This document shows, in pieces, positions 49,386-61,686 of a stretch of DNA of 64,000 bases. The DNA is from Micromussa lordhowensis (lineage: Eukaryota; Cnidaria; Anthozoa; Scleractinia; Lobophylliidae). The first letter of the stretch is position 1. Every line of letters begins with the position of its first letter. The stretch is taken from the NCBI GenBank assembly GCA_964020085.1, contig OZ026601.1, positions 3,029,401 to 3,093,400 on the forward strand, given 5' to 3'. A program made the translations under genes and the position numbers. The notes under the pieces were generated by a model that was not told the origin of the DNA, made no database searches, and worked only from the letters and a program-made list of their open reading frames with translations.

Positions 49386-52300
49386 TGTTCTCACAGACTA
49401 CCTGTTTATGCCTTAAAATAACCTAGATAGGAAAGATGCGATTTTCGTTATCAATAATGTAGTTTTTGTTCGTGTAGGCTGTATTCCAAGATGTTTACAA
49501 GCTTCTGAATCAGACTTGTGACCAGTTTCTTCAAGGCTCCAACTCTTTGGCAGATGCAGTACACCTCGTCAGATCCCACCTCACGCCAAATAAAGGACAG
49601 AAAGACACATCCCCTCATGTAGTCTACAACAATGTGTCCCCATATGTGTATCCTGTATCCAATTCTGTATGCACCACCCCTCCCCCAGATGAGCCATCAG
49701 CAATGGAGATCACAGCAAGTCAATCAGTCATCATTGAGATCAATGACACTATAATGAACAACCTGAACAGGGGTCAGTGCCAAATGATTATCCAGTATTC
49801 TTGGCCTGCAATGCATGCAAATGGCTATAAATTATTACCATTATGTTACAGATTTATGTTGCATATTGTATTGTTGATGAAAATTTTTTGGGTATTGGCT
49901 GTCAAGTAAAAAAGTACTGTTATCCTTAAGTCCTTTGCAGAGGCATTAGCTTTTAAGATTAAAGCATTTTTAGATAATTTCAACACTTATTAACCCTTTC
50001 ACACCTGTAGGAAAAACCACATTTAAAGGCTACCTGTGACCTAACTCCTTGAGCCAGTGCAGAGGTGTCATTAATGTTTTCAGCAGAAGGGCAACTGGTA
50101 TTCACAGGCGGGCAAAACTATTAAAACTGAACTTATTTCTCAGAAAAACTTTCCACTAGATTGTCAAATCAGCCACGCAAAATTGTTCTCAGAGCCGGCC
50201 AATTTTTTCCCGGTGCATAGCCTTTAATGAAACTCCTGCCAGTGTGGTGCATAAGATTAACCAAGAAGTTATTCATAATATTTGTCATCACTTTCACTGC
50301 TGAAGTGCGGTCCTTTTTGCTTTTAAATTTAGAACAAAAAGCCAGTGATGTGAAGGTGAACAATGACATAAAAGCCATGGAAGGCAAGCGGTCTCAATGT
50401 GCTAGTCAACGTGCAAAGAGAAAAAGTTGCACAGCTGTCAGTTATGTAGAACCAGGCCTTCGCAGGTATAATACAGCTTGGCTTTATTCCCCACTCTGTG
50501 AAATGTCCTTCCTCGTTTTAATCAATCCAGTTTCACAGTGGTCCACATTTACAAATTAATCTGCAAGTTAATTGGAGTACTGTCGGACCTCTATAAAGCT
50601 GCCACCCTCCATTAAGTGGCCACTTTCCAAAGTCCCGAATTGTTTGTCAGTAAAATGTTGTATTCGATGTCTCTTTTCAACGGCCAAGATCGTGAAGGAT
50701 TTTCAAAGATTTTGTTCCAATATCTTATCAAATGAAATTTGCTTACCTAAAAAAAACGAACCAAATGTTGTTGTTGTATAAACCAGGGTTTTCATCAACT
50801 TTTTTAGCAGGAGGGCAACTGGTTTTCACAGGCAGGCAGAACTGTTTGAAAAACTCTCCACTAAATGGTCAGGTGGCCAAGATCGTCCTCACAGCTGGTC
50901 CATTTGCTAGGCGACCAGCCCTTAATGAAATCCCTGGAAAACATTTGATGTCGAGTTCTCTAAAGTTCTATACATTGTGTGTTTTATTTCAATAGCAAAC
51001 TGCGTAGAGGGGACCCGTTTACTGACAGCACATTGTTTGGCGAAGAATCCCTGACGAGCAATCGAAAGAGTGAGTCCACCTAGATTTTGGTCTTCGTTTT
51101 ATGATTTTCTTGCATTGTTTTACACACAGCAAAATCAGTTGAGGTGTGCGGCCCACTTCTCAAAACCCTTTCCCTATTTAGGACCAAGGGCATGTTTAAA
51201 ACATGAAATGGCAAAATGACGGAATGGCACTTAACAATGCGGGATACGGTTAACCCATACAATTATTGAGAGCTAACCACCTTCAAGTCAGTGATTTTAA
51301 GCCTAACTGAACCGCTATTTAGGTTAACCGAAGTGCTGTTTAGGCCGACAGGAGTGACATTTCGTCATTTCGTGTTTTAAACATGCCCGGACCAAAATCT
51401 GTGTTTTTCCCTACCTTATTTATGACTTGACCAAACATTTGATACCCCATTCAAGACCTGGCCCTTAAATTTAGACCTGTCTCATAATTAGTCACCTAGT
51501 TCAGACCGATGTTAAAGGCTTTGTGAAGGGCTATTGATAATGATGAAGGAGTAGCTTCTTCTGAAAAAAAAAACGAATTCAAGACGAGTGCAAAAAAACA
51601 TGCTCTATTTGAGACCAAAATGACCAAATATCAACACCCTAGTTTGACCAAAACAGCTGAGAAAACCCATACCCTGTGGGGCTGTACATACCTTTATAGC
51701 TCATATAAGGGAGTAGCCCCTGAGATTTTCCCATAGGTACAAATTTAAATGACGATGAAGTTCGTCGGAAATTTTGTAAAAAAAATCTTACAAGGTACGA
51801 GAATCCACTCTTAGGGTATTTCATTAAGAAAAGATAAGTTACGACAGACGTTTATGTTTATTACAATTTGTGTCGCTAAAATGATTACATGTAAACGCAA
51901 ATTAATAGTTCCTAAAAAAATTCCAAGGAATAATCTGTAAAGGAGTCCTATATACGCCGGGTTTGTTATGCAAAAGTGTAGAACTTTGGAAATGTAAAAA
52001 GGAACACCCTGAACGGTATTGGATTTTTTTAACCCTAAAAGGTATAACAGCTATTTGTACCAGGGATTAACTTAGTCTTCCTTCTTTCAGGGAAGAAAAG
52101 TTTACCTGCGATGGGAAACTCAGTAAGTGCAGATATATTACTTTCGCAATTAATTCTTGTTGATTTATTGGCTTCCGAGCGAAGTTGTTTTTGAGTATTA
52201 TTTAGTTCTGATAGTTTAATTTCCGACCATTTTACTCGTTTTTGGTTCGCTTGTCATTCAGTTTGTGCGGCATATACTAAAATAATTATTCAGGTTTAGT

Positions 52301-52686
52301 GGATATTTTCCTCCCCGCTATTCACCTTCACTTCGGTGAATAATATTGTTAATAACCAAGTCTTGATAAAACGCTTATAACGCACAGAGTTCCGTGCACA
52401 TAAGACCGAGCTCCAGTAAGGTAACGAGCAAGCTTGGGTATAAATGAGTGGGTATAACCTAATCTATGGATCGCCAATAGGCATTCTGATTGGTCAGTTG
52501 ACTTAGTTATTTGCCTACTCGACCGTGTAATAAATCGTTAACTCTACGAATACTCCAAACGGAGGTATGCCAGTTACGCTTTTTGTAGCCCCATAACTTT
52601 AACTAAACTAAACAGTTTACTTTGCTCTGTAGAAGAAACGTGCTCCTCTGGCTAATCTGACGAACATCATTCCTGAAGAAAGTTAA
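47115..52686 (+). CDS. SGO: Shugoshin, centromeric cohesin protector, complete (340 aa)
   Basis: Nine exons: 47115-47168, 47396-47546, 47944-48009, 48130-48293, 49478-49772, 50333-50465, 50996-51069, 52091-52122, 52633-52686; 1,023 nt with all phases consistent. The ATG at 47115 is the first in frame after an upstream stop. Residues about 75-145 form the N-terminal coiled coil (LRDNNRVLAAALEDAQLELR), the region that in shugoshins dimerises and binds PP2A. Residues about 273-298 are the C-terminal SGO box: KSCTAVSYVEPGLR, then SKLRRGDPFTD, nearly as in vertebrate SGO1, which binds phosphorylated histone H2A at centromeres. The middle is variable, as usual. The protein guards cohesin from premature removal in mitosis and meiosis. 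It is shorter than human SGO1 (about 560). Gene-level confidence is high; exon 8 (32 nt) is the least certain. Confidence 0.92.
50079..50940. repeat. Two diverged copies of a ~150-bp repeat flanking the SGO-box exon
   Basis: The phrases agggcaactggt.ttcacaggc, ctctccacta and ccttaatgaaa.tcc recur in order at about 50079-50235 and 50798-50940. They lie in the introns on either side of shugoshin exon 6 (50333-50465). The class is unknown; both are in the same orientation. Confidence 0.6.
51188..51388. mobile_element. 201-bp MITE with 7-bp target duplication, nested in another repeat
   Basis: The ends gggcatgtttaaaaca and tgttttaaacatgccc are flanked by identical ggaccaa (51181-51187 and 51389-51395). 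It interrupts the repeat containing ccctatttaggaccaa, which has a relative at 10797-11000. It lies in a shugoshin intron. Confidence 0.85.
51760..52072. mobile_element. MITE of the 'ccctaaaaggtac' family, copy E (diverged)
   Basis: It contains cgtcggaaattttgtaaaaa at the left and ttaaccctaaaaggtata at the right, as in the other copies. It ends just before shugoshin exon 8 (52091), so the splice acceptor region abuts the repeat. Confidence 0.5.
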
Positions 52687-53170
52687 AGATGGAAAGTTTT
52701 TCAAGCATCTCAAGAGTGAGTTGATTGACGCTGGCGTTATAAAGACAGTCTGTGTACATGGAGATGTGGAGAATTTGTTTGTCAAAACAACGACAAATCA
52801 ATTGAAATAGCAATTACGTATGACACACGTATGAAATGATATTTATTAAGGAGAATTCAATTCAAAGTATTTATTTATGTTGAGCTTAATTGCCGTGTAA
52901 AAAATTCATCGAGGCTAAATTTTCTAAATGGAAAATATTTTTGGTGTTTTTGGTGTAAACAATTGAACGATGAGAGATTTTTGTGTATTAAATTTACTTC
53001 AGACGTTTCGCATAAAGTTGTCATTGTTATTTAAGTGTAATGATTTGCCTTGAAAGTCATTGTTTTAACCTTGCTTCAATGACCCAGGCATGAAGAGCTT
53101 TAGCCTGAAATGTCAGTCATCTAAACCCCTCTCCCCCCCCCCCACCCACTCAGCCTAATCCCCGAAGGAC

Positions 53171-53535
53171 CTGTCCAGACTACGCCAGAGGAATTTGAAA
53201 ACGAAGCTTTATTCCTACGGTTAGGCCTGCCATCCGCACTAATCCGTCACGAAAACGAAGCTTTCTGAAAACGCTCTTCAAACCGGAGGAATTTGAAAAC
53301 GATGGCTTAGCCTGTTAGTGTGGACGGAAAACATTTGAAAACGAAGCTTTTCGAAAACGACGACGTTGCAGTAGTCATGACATTTCCCTGCCCGAGTGTT
53401 CCTCAAACACAAATCCAAAATGACCGGTGATTGTTGCGTTTTTAAATTGTTCCGGCGTGGTGCAGACGGAAAATATTTGATGCGTTTTCAGAGTGAGATC
53501 TCCGTTTTCAAGTTACTCTGGCGAAGTGCGGACAT
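53171..53535. mobile_element. MITE rich in 'gaaaacgaagctt', copy 1
   Basis: The ends ctgtccagactacgccagag and a diverged complement (ctctggcgaagtgcggacat) enclose many ttgaaaacgaagctttt phrases. An inverted-orientation relative lies at 60900-61255 (ccgttttcaaa, aagcttcgttttcg). Confidence 0.65.
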
Positions 53536-54736
53536 TACAGGTTAGAAAAGCTTCATTGCATGTAAAACCCTCGCAATTAAGCCTTAGAACTCCAGGGGTT
53601 GTGATTTGATGGCAGCTTGTATCTGGTAAGGGTTGGGGGAGTATACTATATCAGTAATAGCACTTCACATTTGCTTTGTTGCTCGGCATACTAAGTTTTC
53701 TCAGTTTAAGTGTAACATGACTCATGCTTTACACAAGTATGGTGGTAGGTGGCAAACTAGTAGATATACAAACAGCTGTACAACCCAGGAGGTGGGGCTA
53801 ATAATGGGAATTACGTCACAACAGTCGAGGTTTTTTTCGAATCTCTTTATGGTGTCCAATTCACATTATCAACTCAGTTGATAAAACCAAGTTTATCTTG
53901 TAAAACTCCGCACCCACGCAGCACCACAGTTTCCAACTTACCTCCTTTATTCGTTTTTTTTATTACTATTATTTTACAAGTCACATGGTTCTAGAGTCAA
54001 CCAAAGGACAGTCTCGAATAAAAAGTACAATTTTCTTAATCTAAATAAATTACTATTACGTTAACGTGACATTCTGTTAAATAACTTAATCCAAATATAG
54101 TTTCTTTTCTTTGCACATTTTGTTGATACCGCGGAGTCTTCATGCTTCGGTGAGCTTTCATGGTCTGGTTATTTAGTTTTTTTCCCAAATGTAAAGGATA
54201 AAAACCAACATTTCTTAGAGTTCAACGATGATTAACTTTTTGTTGCCACAACCCATGACAACTGCGAGAGCTTTGTGTTCCAGGCTTCAGTTAAAACAGA
54301 AATATTGGGGCTTATAGGTAGCAATATACCATTCTAGGTTGCACCGTTCCAATGACCCAATACACTATATATTACTCTCTGGAAAAAAACAGGTCCGGGA
54401 CCAGCTACTTCTGTTTCTTCCGTTCATGAATTTATTTTTATTTATCATCCAAATTTATATGCTTATTTCAAATGCAAAACGAATAGGGTTTTAACAAATC
54501 TCTTGGTGGCTAGCCTGTGTTGTGAAGCTAATTCTCTTTAGCGTGCCCAACATCGGTAAAACCAAGAGCCCGGTCATTGGTAAAGAAAGATCACTACCCC
54601 TTCTTCTCAAACTCATTAATAATTTATCAAGTTAAGACAAAGAAAATCCCAACCGTGAAGAAGGTTTGGATACCCGGTCTTAATTAGTATAGATTTGACG
54701 ATTTTACTTCTCCATTTACCCCTAAGGTTTTGTTTC

Positions 54737-54902
54737 GATTGAGAAGATACATCAAACACTCGAGACAGTGTTTCATCGGCTATCCAAACACCTCGAATTT
54801 CGTCAAAAATACTCCGATGCGCGTTGTATTTTCAACTCTCTTCTCGGTGTTTGGATATCCCGATGAAACACTGGCTCTCGTGTTTTATATAGCATATCGA
54901 AT
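54737..54902. mobile_element. Palindromic MITE
   Basis: Left arm: cagtgtttcatcggctatcc then aaacacctcg. Right arm: cggtgtttggatatcccgat then gaaacactgg. They pair over about 65 bp with mismatches and a spacer of about 45 bp. It has no coding capacity. Confidence 0.65.
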
Positions 54903-54983
54903 CAAAATCAAAATCAAACGAAATTTACCAAAAATATTTATCGTCTGATTTAACGGCATTCGATATTGTCACTATTCATCATG

Positions 54984-55253
54984 GAGCGGTTTTAATTTGA
55001 GTGTTGAATAGTAATTGGTTTTACACTTACTACGCACCCGATTGGTTTAAAAAACTCGCGCCATTTTTTCATCCAATCAGAAGTAAAACCAAAGCCAATC
55101 TTCACTCACACGCAAGCGTTTTCCCGCACTTTGCGTCAGCTACATGTAATTACTTCGAGTTTTGATTGGTTCACTGTCTTGTTTATGTCCATTGTGATTG
55201 GCTACAGCGATTACTTTGGTTTGAGTTTTACAACACTCAATTGAAAACCGCTC
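54984..55253. mobile_element. MITE with 'gagcggttttaatttgagtg' ends
   Basis: Left end gagcggttttaatttgagtg; right end cactcaattgaaaaccgctc. The inner sequence contains several inverted attggttttac or gccaatc motifs. It lies about 110 bp beyond the AOX stop codon, so it may be in the 3' UTR. Confidence 0.7.
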
Positions 55254-55365
55254 TATACATTATTAAGACCGGCAATTGCGTTTTGAGCCGGACTTTCTCA
55301 TTTTCGCCTTGTTGCACTATATAACATCGGTACTTTTTACCCCTTCATTTATTATCCTGAGTCTT

Positions 55366-58300
55366 TTACAGCTTTTTTTCGCCGGGAAGAAATGGGTTCG
55401 GAGCACACAATGGCAAGGAGCTGAGAGTGTGATTGACAACTCGGTGATGTGCCTCGTCAGCTCGGATGGCTAAGATGACGTCACGCATTGTGGAGCCCTC
55501 CTATGAAAAAGAACAAAGACAGAACTAATGGAAAAAACGAAATGAAAAGATCTTGGATTACTCTATATCATAAAAAGAACATTACACGTTGTCTTTAAGA
55601 TTTGAATTTTATTTTCTCTCTGCGCTCATTAGTAAAATATTGTTTTTAAATCACTCGAAAATAAAATTCAGATTATTACGCTGCCGCGTAATATCGATCC
55701 TCTATGCTTACCTGCAGCTTCCAGTAGTTGACAGCGATCTTTGGAGCCAGCTGATTTTTCCACAAAGGCAACTTCCCACTGTCAATGCACTGCCAAAAAC
55801 AATCAAAAATAAAGAAATTATTGAATAATAAATAAACCAATTTTGTTTAAATAAACATAGATAAAGACATTGTTTATTTTACTTGGTCGCACGCTAAGCT
55901 ATAGTAACGGTACGTCCCATAGACTTGATAACAGAGTGTACAGAACACACCAGCTAGTTTACAGGTGCACAAGAAAACAAAATAAACTAAAAATGTACAT
56001 TTGGGAATAAATATTAAGCTAAACTAACTAAGATATGAAGATATATAAGTAAGATATGAAGAGGAAAAAAATTGTTAAAATAAGTTCACATATTGGCAGC
56101 TGATGTTCACGTCACTTAAGGCGGGGGTAAACCCGAAAGCCGTATTTTGGCTGGGTATTATGTTTTTAATGCAAATATCTCGTTTACGTTTCAAGCAATC
56201 AAGAATCTCTATGCTCATCTCACATATCTATGTTTTGGGTTGTTTTGTAAATTGTTTGGTGATTTTTAGGTATATTTGGAGAGAAATAGTTTTTCTCAAA
56301 GGATTAGTAAAATTGATGGAAATGGGAAATTTTGAAGATTTGTTGTTGTTTAAAATTAGAGTTTGAAATTAAAAATTGGTACATACACTCCAAACAGTTG
56401 CCCAACAACCTGGGGTGCCATTATGCGGTCGGGCAACTGTCTGGTGGTGTTCCATAACCCTTTCAACCTCTCTTTAAACTTACCAAGATTTCACTTAAAT
56501 TCACCTTTACCCCCGCCTTAATGCAGTTCTAAACGTTGAATCGCTAACATGCTACACCTTGATAGTAAATAAAATGAACTTTCAAAAGCAAGGAGACGTG
56601 ATACAATGCTATGGGTGGTTATCCTGCGTATTTGCACTTTTTGGTTCACGCAATGATCTACTCAGTGTACATTAGCGTCCCATAATCTTAGTTCTACAAG
56701 CTGAAAATAGCGAGTTTCCGCAGACCTACCTCAAGGCAGTGGGTATAAGTCTTGACTGCTTCTTCCTCCAAATATCCAACAAATCTGTGACAGAATTTGG
56801 GGCTCACCAGATATGCCAGGAAAAACAGGTTCACAAACGTACCTAAGATGTATAGCAGCCAAGAAAAACAGGTCACAAGGTCTTTAATGGTTTGAGCACT
56901 GACTTATACTTGGTGGGTTGGAAGCTAAACTTTTTGTTATGCAGGAAAATTGTTTTTCCAGCCGAGGCTGGTCATTCTTATTTTTTTGCTTCTTTTAGGC
57001 TGGAAATATTCTTGTGAATACTGGGGCGGATCCAGGATTTGACGAAGGGGGGTTCGGTTAAACGCCCTCCGAAGGCGGTAGCCCCTAGGGGGTTCCGGGG
57101 GCATGCTCTCCCGGAAAATGTTTAATGTTAGGGCCTCTGAAATGCGATTTCCAGTGTTTTCAGGGGCAATTTGAAGTGGTTTAATTGCTCTAAAGTCACC
57201 TCCATTTTTGTGCTAACTACAGTAAGTTAAAGGATGAATTTTCTTAACACTGACAATAATCGAGACGGATAACCTCGCGTTTGTTGTACGTTTTTACGTT
57301 CAGTTTTGGGGGTTCGACCGAACCTTCCGAACCACCCCTAGATCCGCCCCAGATTGAATATTCTTAGATTATAGCGTATGATATTTCTGTTTTCGAATGT
57401 ATTTGGTATTTGGATGGCGTTAAAGACATTTTGAGGCCCGCCTGCATTCTGAGTGAAAACACAGATGCTTCCTATGACAGTCGAATACTCTGAATAGAAG
57501 CTATCTTATTGCAGAATTAAAAAACCCTGCATAATGAGCAGTGATAACGTTACATGTGAACACATGTACATGACATCATTTTACCTTGGGCGAGAAGAAT
57601 AGCGCCGCGGAAAATAACTCCAGGTTGTTTCATTTCCAAAGCAGTCATCAAATGCATTCTCTCGTTTTCAGCTTCCTCTAAAGAACAAAGAGACCTTTAT
57701 TTCCATGTGATAAAAACCAACTTTGAATGTAAAGTTGGAAAAGGGGACACTTGAAAACATCTGCTAAAAGTACACCACCCAAAACAAGTGATATATCAAT
57801 TCTTAAGGGACTTATGTACAACGCCCATAGTCAAGTCCATATCGTCTCTATTAACCGCCATTTAATAGCCTCTGAACTTTTCGAGCGTTAGTCGTTTGCC
57901 AGTTGCCTTGTAATAACGAGGGTGGTAAATCTTTCAGGTACGAAGGAAAGCGCATAAAATACATTTTTGACACTCCTTTTGGCCAATTTTTGACATTTTC
58001 GGGTTAAAATTTTGGAATATTTGCCGATGTCTTTTTGTAGGCCAAAAACAAAAATTGGTCCTCCCTGATTTGTACTCTTTCAGATTCGCATCTCTGAGAA
58101 GACGCAAAGGTTGAAATCTCACAATATATTAGCGTTTAGCGTGCTTATTCCTTTTTACGTGGGGCGCGATTGGTGAAAAAAATATCTGTGATGCGTGATT
58201 TAATAGAAAAAATTAGCGTGATGTGTGATTAGCACAACCCCTCTCCCTTTGCCACCCTCAACGACTACCAAGTCATAGCCTGATCACAGATCTTTCTTGA

Positions 58301-61300
58301 ATATAAAATTGATTGATGTGGTTCCGTGACTTACCTAACAATGTATGTATCCATCCATTGTCTCTGGTCAGCCTCCTCAATGCGTGAAAGTGTCTTGTCA
58401 TGGCGCCGATCATTCCAGGGACGCCAGCTATTGTTTCCAGCATGATAATTCGACTGTGGATTTATCCAAGAGCATATGAAGTAAGAACAAGTTATCATAT
58501 TAACCATTATCATTAAACTGCACACAGCCTTCGAAATGACTTCGCCAAATTGACTCCGAAGCACTCGCGGAAAAATAAAGTGATTTTCAAAGAATAGCGC
58601 GAAGTATTTAACTGGTGATACATCAAAATTTAGCCTTAATTTTTCAAGTTCTTCGTTTGTAATCCGTGTTAATCTTCTTCATCCTTTTTATAGCTGCCTA
58701 AGGTAAGAGACTCTTGCCAAATGCCATTTGCCAAGTGTAGTGTTAATGTCAGCCAGATCAGAGTGTAGATCATGTGTAGTTGACTACACGTGAACTCTTT
58801 TCTCTAACTTACTTGAGCCAACGGTTTTCATCAAGTTCCATGAAGCGATAAAGTGAAATAACGTCAAACGTTGCTCTCAAGGCTTGAACACTGTTATATG
58901 CCATCTGCAAAGTAGAGATAGGCATCACTGAATGATGTGTATTGAGGTGTGTTATTTTCAAAGCAGCGTTCATTAAACCATACTGCTATATACCTTGTCT
59001 ACAAATTTTTCTGGCTTCTCGTGGGTAACCTCAACTTTGTACACGTCCTCTTCTGACCTATATAATAATAACGACTTTGTTGGATTACATAATTACTGGA
59101 AAATCAGTAGTTTTCGTTGTGGTCTTTAAGATCTACTAAAATGCTACAATTCCAAATAGGAAAAATCAAAAGAAAAAAAGACAATTCATAATTTATTGAA
59201 AATTCCTGCTAATAATACAATTATCAATTCTGGAGTTCTGATCTATGTATTTCTTGTACATTTGATTTCTAAAATTACCAAGGGAAGTGAGCCCCTGGTA
59301 ATACTGTTTTGATTCTTCCACAGTCTTATGTCGCAGGCAAAATTAAATATGAACGTTTACCAGTCTTCGTATTAAAAAAAGGTGTGGATAAGTCCATATC
59401 AGTTCGTCAAAAAGAGGAACGAATTACAAGCAATGAAACATTTCTTGAGTTGGGTAGCGGAGATGGAAAAAAGGGGCAAGGGGGTTGACAAGACTTGCAA
59501 GTGATGTACATCGGTCATTTAAGCCTACCAGACTGGATGTGGCATTCTATACTCTTCATTTCCCGCTGTATTTCCGTCTTTTCCAAAATGATCGATTGCG
59601 ATTTCCTTGAACTGAGTGGTAACCTCTTGCGCAGGCTCTGTGTCAGCAGGGTCTCTTTTAATGGCGTTTGTTGACAACAAGGATATCTGCCAGAGTTAAC
59701 AGTAAGAATTTTGTTCAGAAACTACTCAACTACTTTTCTGTCCATACGAGCCCACTAAGGATCAACAGTGACTGCACGCTTTACTATAAAAAAAGTTGTT
59801 TTTTTACAGGACCATGTAGTACAGGAAAGACTTTTGAAAAAAAAATTGGGAATATATATAAATATATTTGATGTTAAAAATTACGGGTAGAAGCATATTT
59901 AAGGCAACGTTTCGGTGTCCTCATGACACCATCATCAGGTCAAAAGGTAATTGATATATTGTTTTCCCGTTCTATATTCTCTTTCGCTTCGCTCAGCCGA
60001 TTACTGAGAAAACTTTTCTATTATAAGTAAGGAGACAATTAATACAACAAATAGTGGAGGGAGCCACCAGCAATAATCGAGTTAATTAACAAGAATCTGA
60101 GACTCGCTAATACAGGTTACAAGTCAGAGAACCGAAAGAAAATGTTACACCCTATTTTAATTAAACAACGATTTATAAAATAATTGGGCCACTACGCGCG
60201 CTCTCATTGGTCGATCGGTGTGTTTAGATGAGAGTATGTAGACACGGTTGTGACGTTTTAGATTCGCGCATTTGAGAATTATTTTATAAAGCAATAGAGC
60301 ACTTTTTCCGTGTTTATATAGCCTCATCTAAACACTCGGAGGGTTGGGAGAATTCTCAAAAGTTATGCAACCCTCGACTACGTCTCGGGTTTGTATAACT
60401 GTCTCGAATTCTCCCAGCTCTCCTCGTGTTTACATGAGGCCATATAGACACGGAAAAAGGGCTCTATTGCTTAAATTCAAAATAAGAAAAACACAGCCTC
60501 GAGTAAACTGGTCGGCGTCAAGTGATGCGTGCGCCTTGGTTAGAAAAATATCTGCTTCCTGTTGTTCTTGGTAACTTGTAAAATGTTTTGGTTATCATCT
60601 GCCTTTCGATACCTACAGCTGCTCTTCCCACCCGACTTCCGTTGCAGCTATGTTTTGTATATTTTCAACTTTTGCTCTTGTGTTTTGCTTTATATGTACG
60701 AATCGAACAATACTTTCATTAGGTTTAACTTTAACAATTTCATAGTCAGTAATAACAAGTTTATATTTTTTTGTTTCCCTTTCTCTCTCTGCAGTTTTTT
60801 TTTATTTAAACAATACAAGGAAGTGAATCTCGTCAAGTCCTTTTTTTCCGCCACAGACTGTACAGTTTGCAAATGCCACGAAAATACGTAAAGCACACTG
60901 GGCTTAACTTGAAAACGGAGGTTTCACTCTGAAAACGCATCAAGTGTTTTCGGTCCACACTACCACGGAAGAATTTAAAAACGTAACAACCACCCGTCAC
61001 TTTGGATTTGTTTTTGAGGAAAACTCGGGCAGGGAAATCACATGGTTGTCGTGACGCCATCGTTATCGAAAAGTTCCGTTTTCAAAATGTTTTACGTCCA
61101 CACGAAAACAAATACCAGCGTTTTCTAATTCCTCCGGTTTGAAAGAGCGTTTCGAAAAGCTTCGTTTTCGTCATGACGGTAGGGCAGGGCTAACCGTAGA
61201 AACTGAATTTAGCTGCGTTTTAATTTTACTCCGGCATAATGTGAACGAGTAACCAGCCATAAAGGGTCATAAAGTATTAAGCGTTCGAGTGAAAAATTGT

Positions 61301-61686
61301 CACCAAAGAGATACAAAGACTAATTCAAAGGTACACTTGACTAGAAATCCCGGCAGTAAGAATATATTTATCATTCCGTAGTTGTATATGGCATGTATCA
61401 GGAAATAAAAAAGCTCAATAAATTTAAGCATTTTCATTTCGTTTTATAACATATGACTGTTTTCAGTAGGGTTTAATTCACGCCCTGTTTTTAAAACGAT
61501 CTTGCATCTGAAAATTTTCGAGGTAAATAATATTTGACTCACCGCCGTCCGCTGCGGATGAAAAATTCCTCTTAATTTGATAGAATCGCTCTCAGCCAAC
61601 GTGACGTTAATGTTTTTCACAAAAGAAGAACAATTTATAATCCCTCTTATTGAAACAGATATTCTCCGAAGTCCAGTTGTGGCCAT
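55366..61686 (-). CDS. AOX: Mitochondrial alternative oxidase, complete (331 aa)
   Basis: Nine exons: 61543-61686, 59529-59686, 58994-59057, 58813-58904, 58335-58453, 57585-57677, 56730-56842, 55712-55789, 55366-55500; 996 nt, all phases consistent. The enzyme oxidises ubiquinol and reduces oxygen to water in the inner mitochondrial membrane, bypassing complexes III and IV. All diiron ligand motifs are present: [10 protein letters not shown] (Glu159), NERMH (Glu198/His201), YLEEEAV (about 249-251) and ADEAHH (Glu303/His306). PHPVW and the end [10 protein letters not shown] also fit animal AOX. The first 60 or so residues are basic and hydroxylated ([15 protein letters not shown]), like a mitochondrial presequence. 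The start ATG at 61686 has a good context; the in-frame GTG just upstream is not a plausible animal start. A poly(A) signal follows the stop by 13 nt. Confidence 0.95.
56116..56521. mobile_element. TTAA-bounded MITE, 406 bp, in an AOX intron
   Basis: The ends ttaaggcgggggtaaa and tttacccccgccttaa include TTAA at 56116-56119 and 56518-56521. The internal 87-codon open frame is hydrophobic and unlike a transposase. It has different ends from the TTAA element at 14816-15480, so it is a separate family. Confidence 0.8.
57021..57352. mobile_element. hAT-like MITE with 'ctggggcggatc' ends
   Basis: The ends ctggggcggatccagg and cctagatccgccccag are inverted. The flanks tgtgaata and attgaata could be a decayed 8-bp target duplication, the length made by hAT transposases. 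The interior contains ccgaaggcggtagcccctag, typical of a coding-end remnant. It lies in an AOX intron. Confidence 0.7.
59905..59945 (-). ncRNA. Hammerhead-like core sequence, Penelope-type (candidate)
   Basis: Minus strand: ctgatga (59938-59932), a 6-bp helix ggtgtc/gacacc closed by atgag, then gaaac (59913-59909) and gttgcc. This matches the hammerhead core order exactly, with a good helix II. Helix III would be at most one or two pairs and helix I is not evident. Penelope-like retroelements are known to carry such motifs. It is just outside AOX exon 2. Confidence 0.4.
60181..60480. mobile_element. Palindromic element in the AOX first intron
   Basis: The arms gcaatagagcactttttccg then tgtttatatagcctcat (60290-60330) and the complement, ending agggctctattgc (60470), are separated by inner inverted pieces (gagaattctc, gaattctccc). 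The family is unknown. Confidence 0.6.
60900..61255. mobile_element. MITE rich in 'gaaaacgaagctt', copy 2 (inverted relative to copy 1)
   Basis: It shares ctgaaaacgcatcaa, tttgtttttgaggaaaactc, aattcctccggtttgaaaga and aagcttcgttttcg with 53171-53535 on the opposite strand. It lies in the AOX first intron. Confidence 0.65.

Larger units (their letters stand above)
52687..55365. other. Intergenic region between convergent shugoshin and AOX genes
   Basis: It contains the 3' UTRs of both genes and four repeats: 53171-53535, 53836-53892 (partial copy 3 of the ggttttatcaactgagttga repeat), 54737-54902 and 54984-55253. AATAAA lies 13 nt beyond the AOX stop (55353-55348, minus). No exon was recognised. 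Confidence 0.6.
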
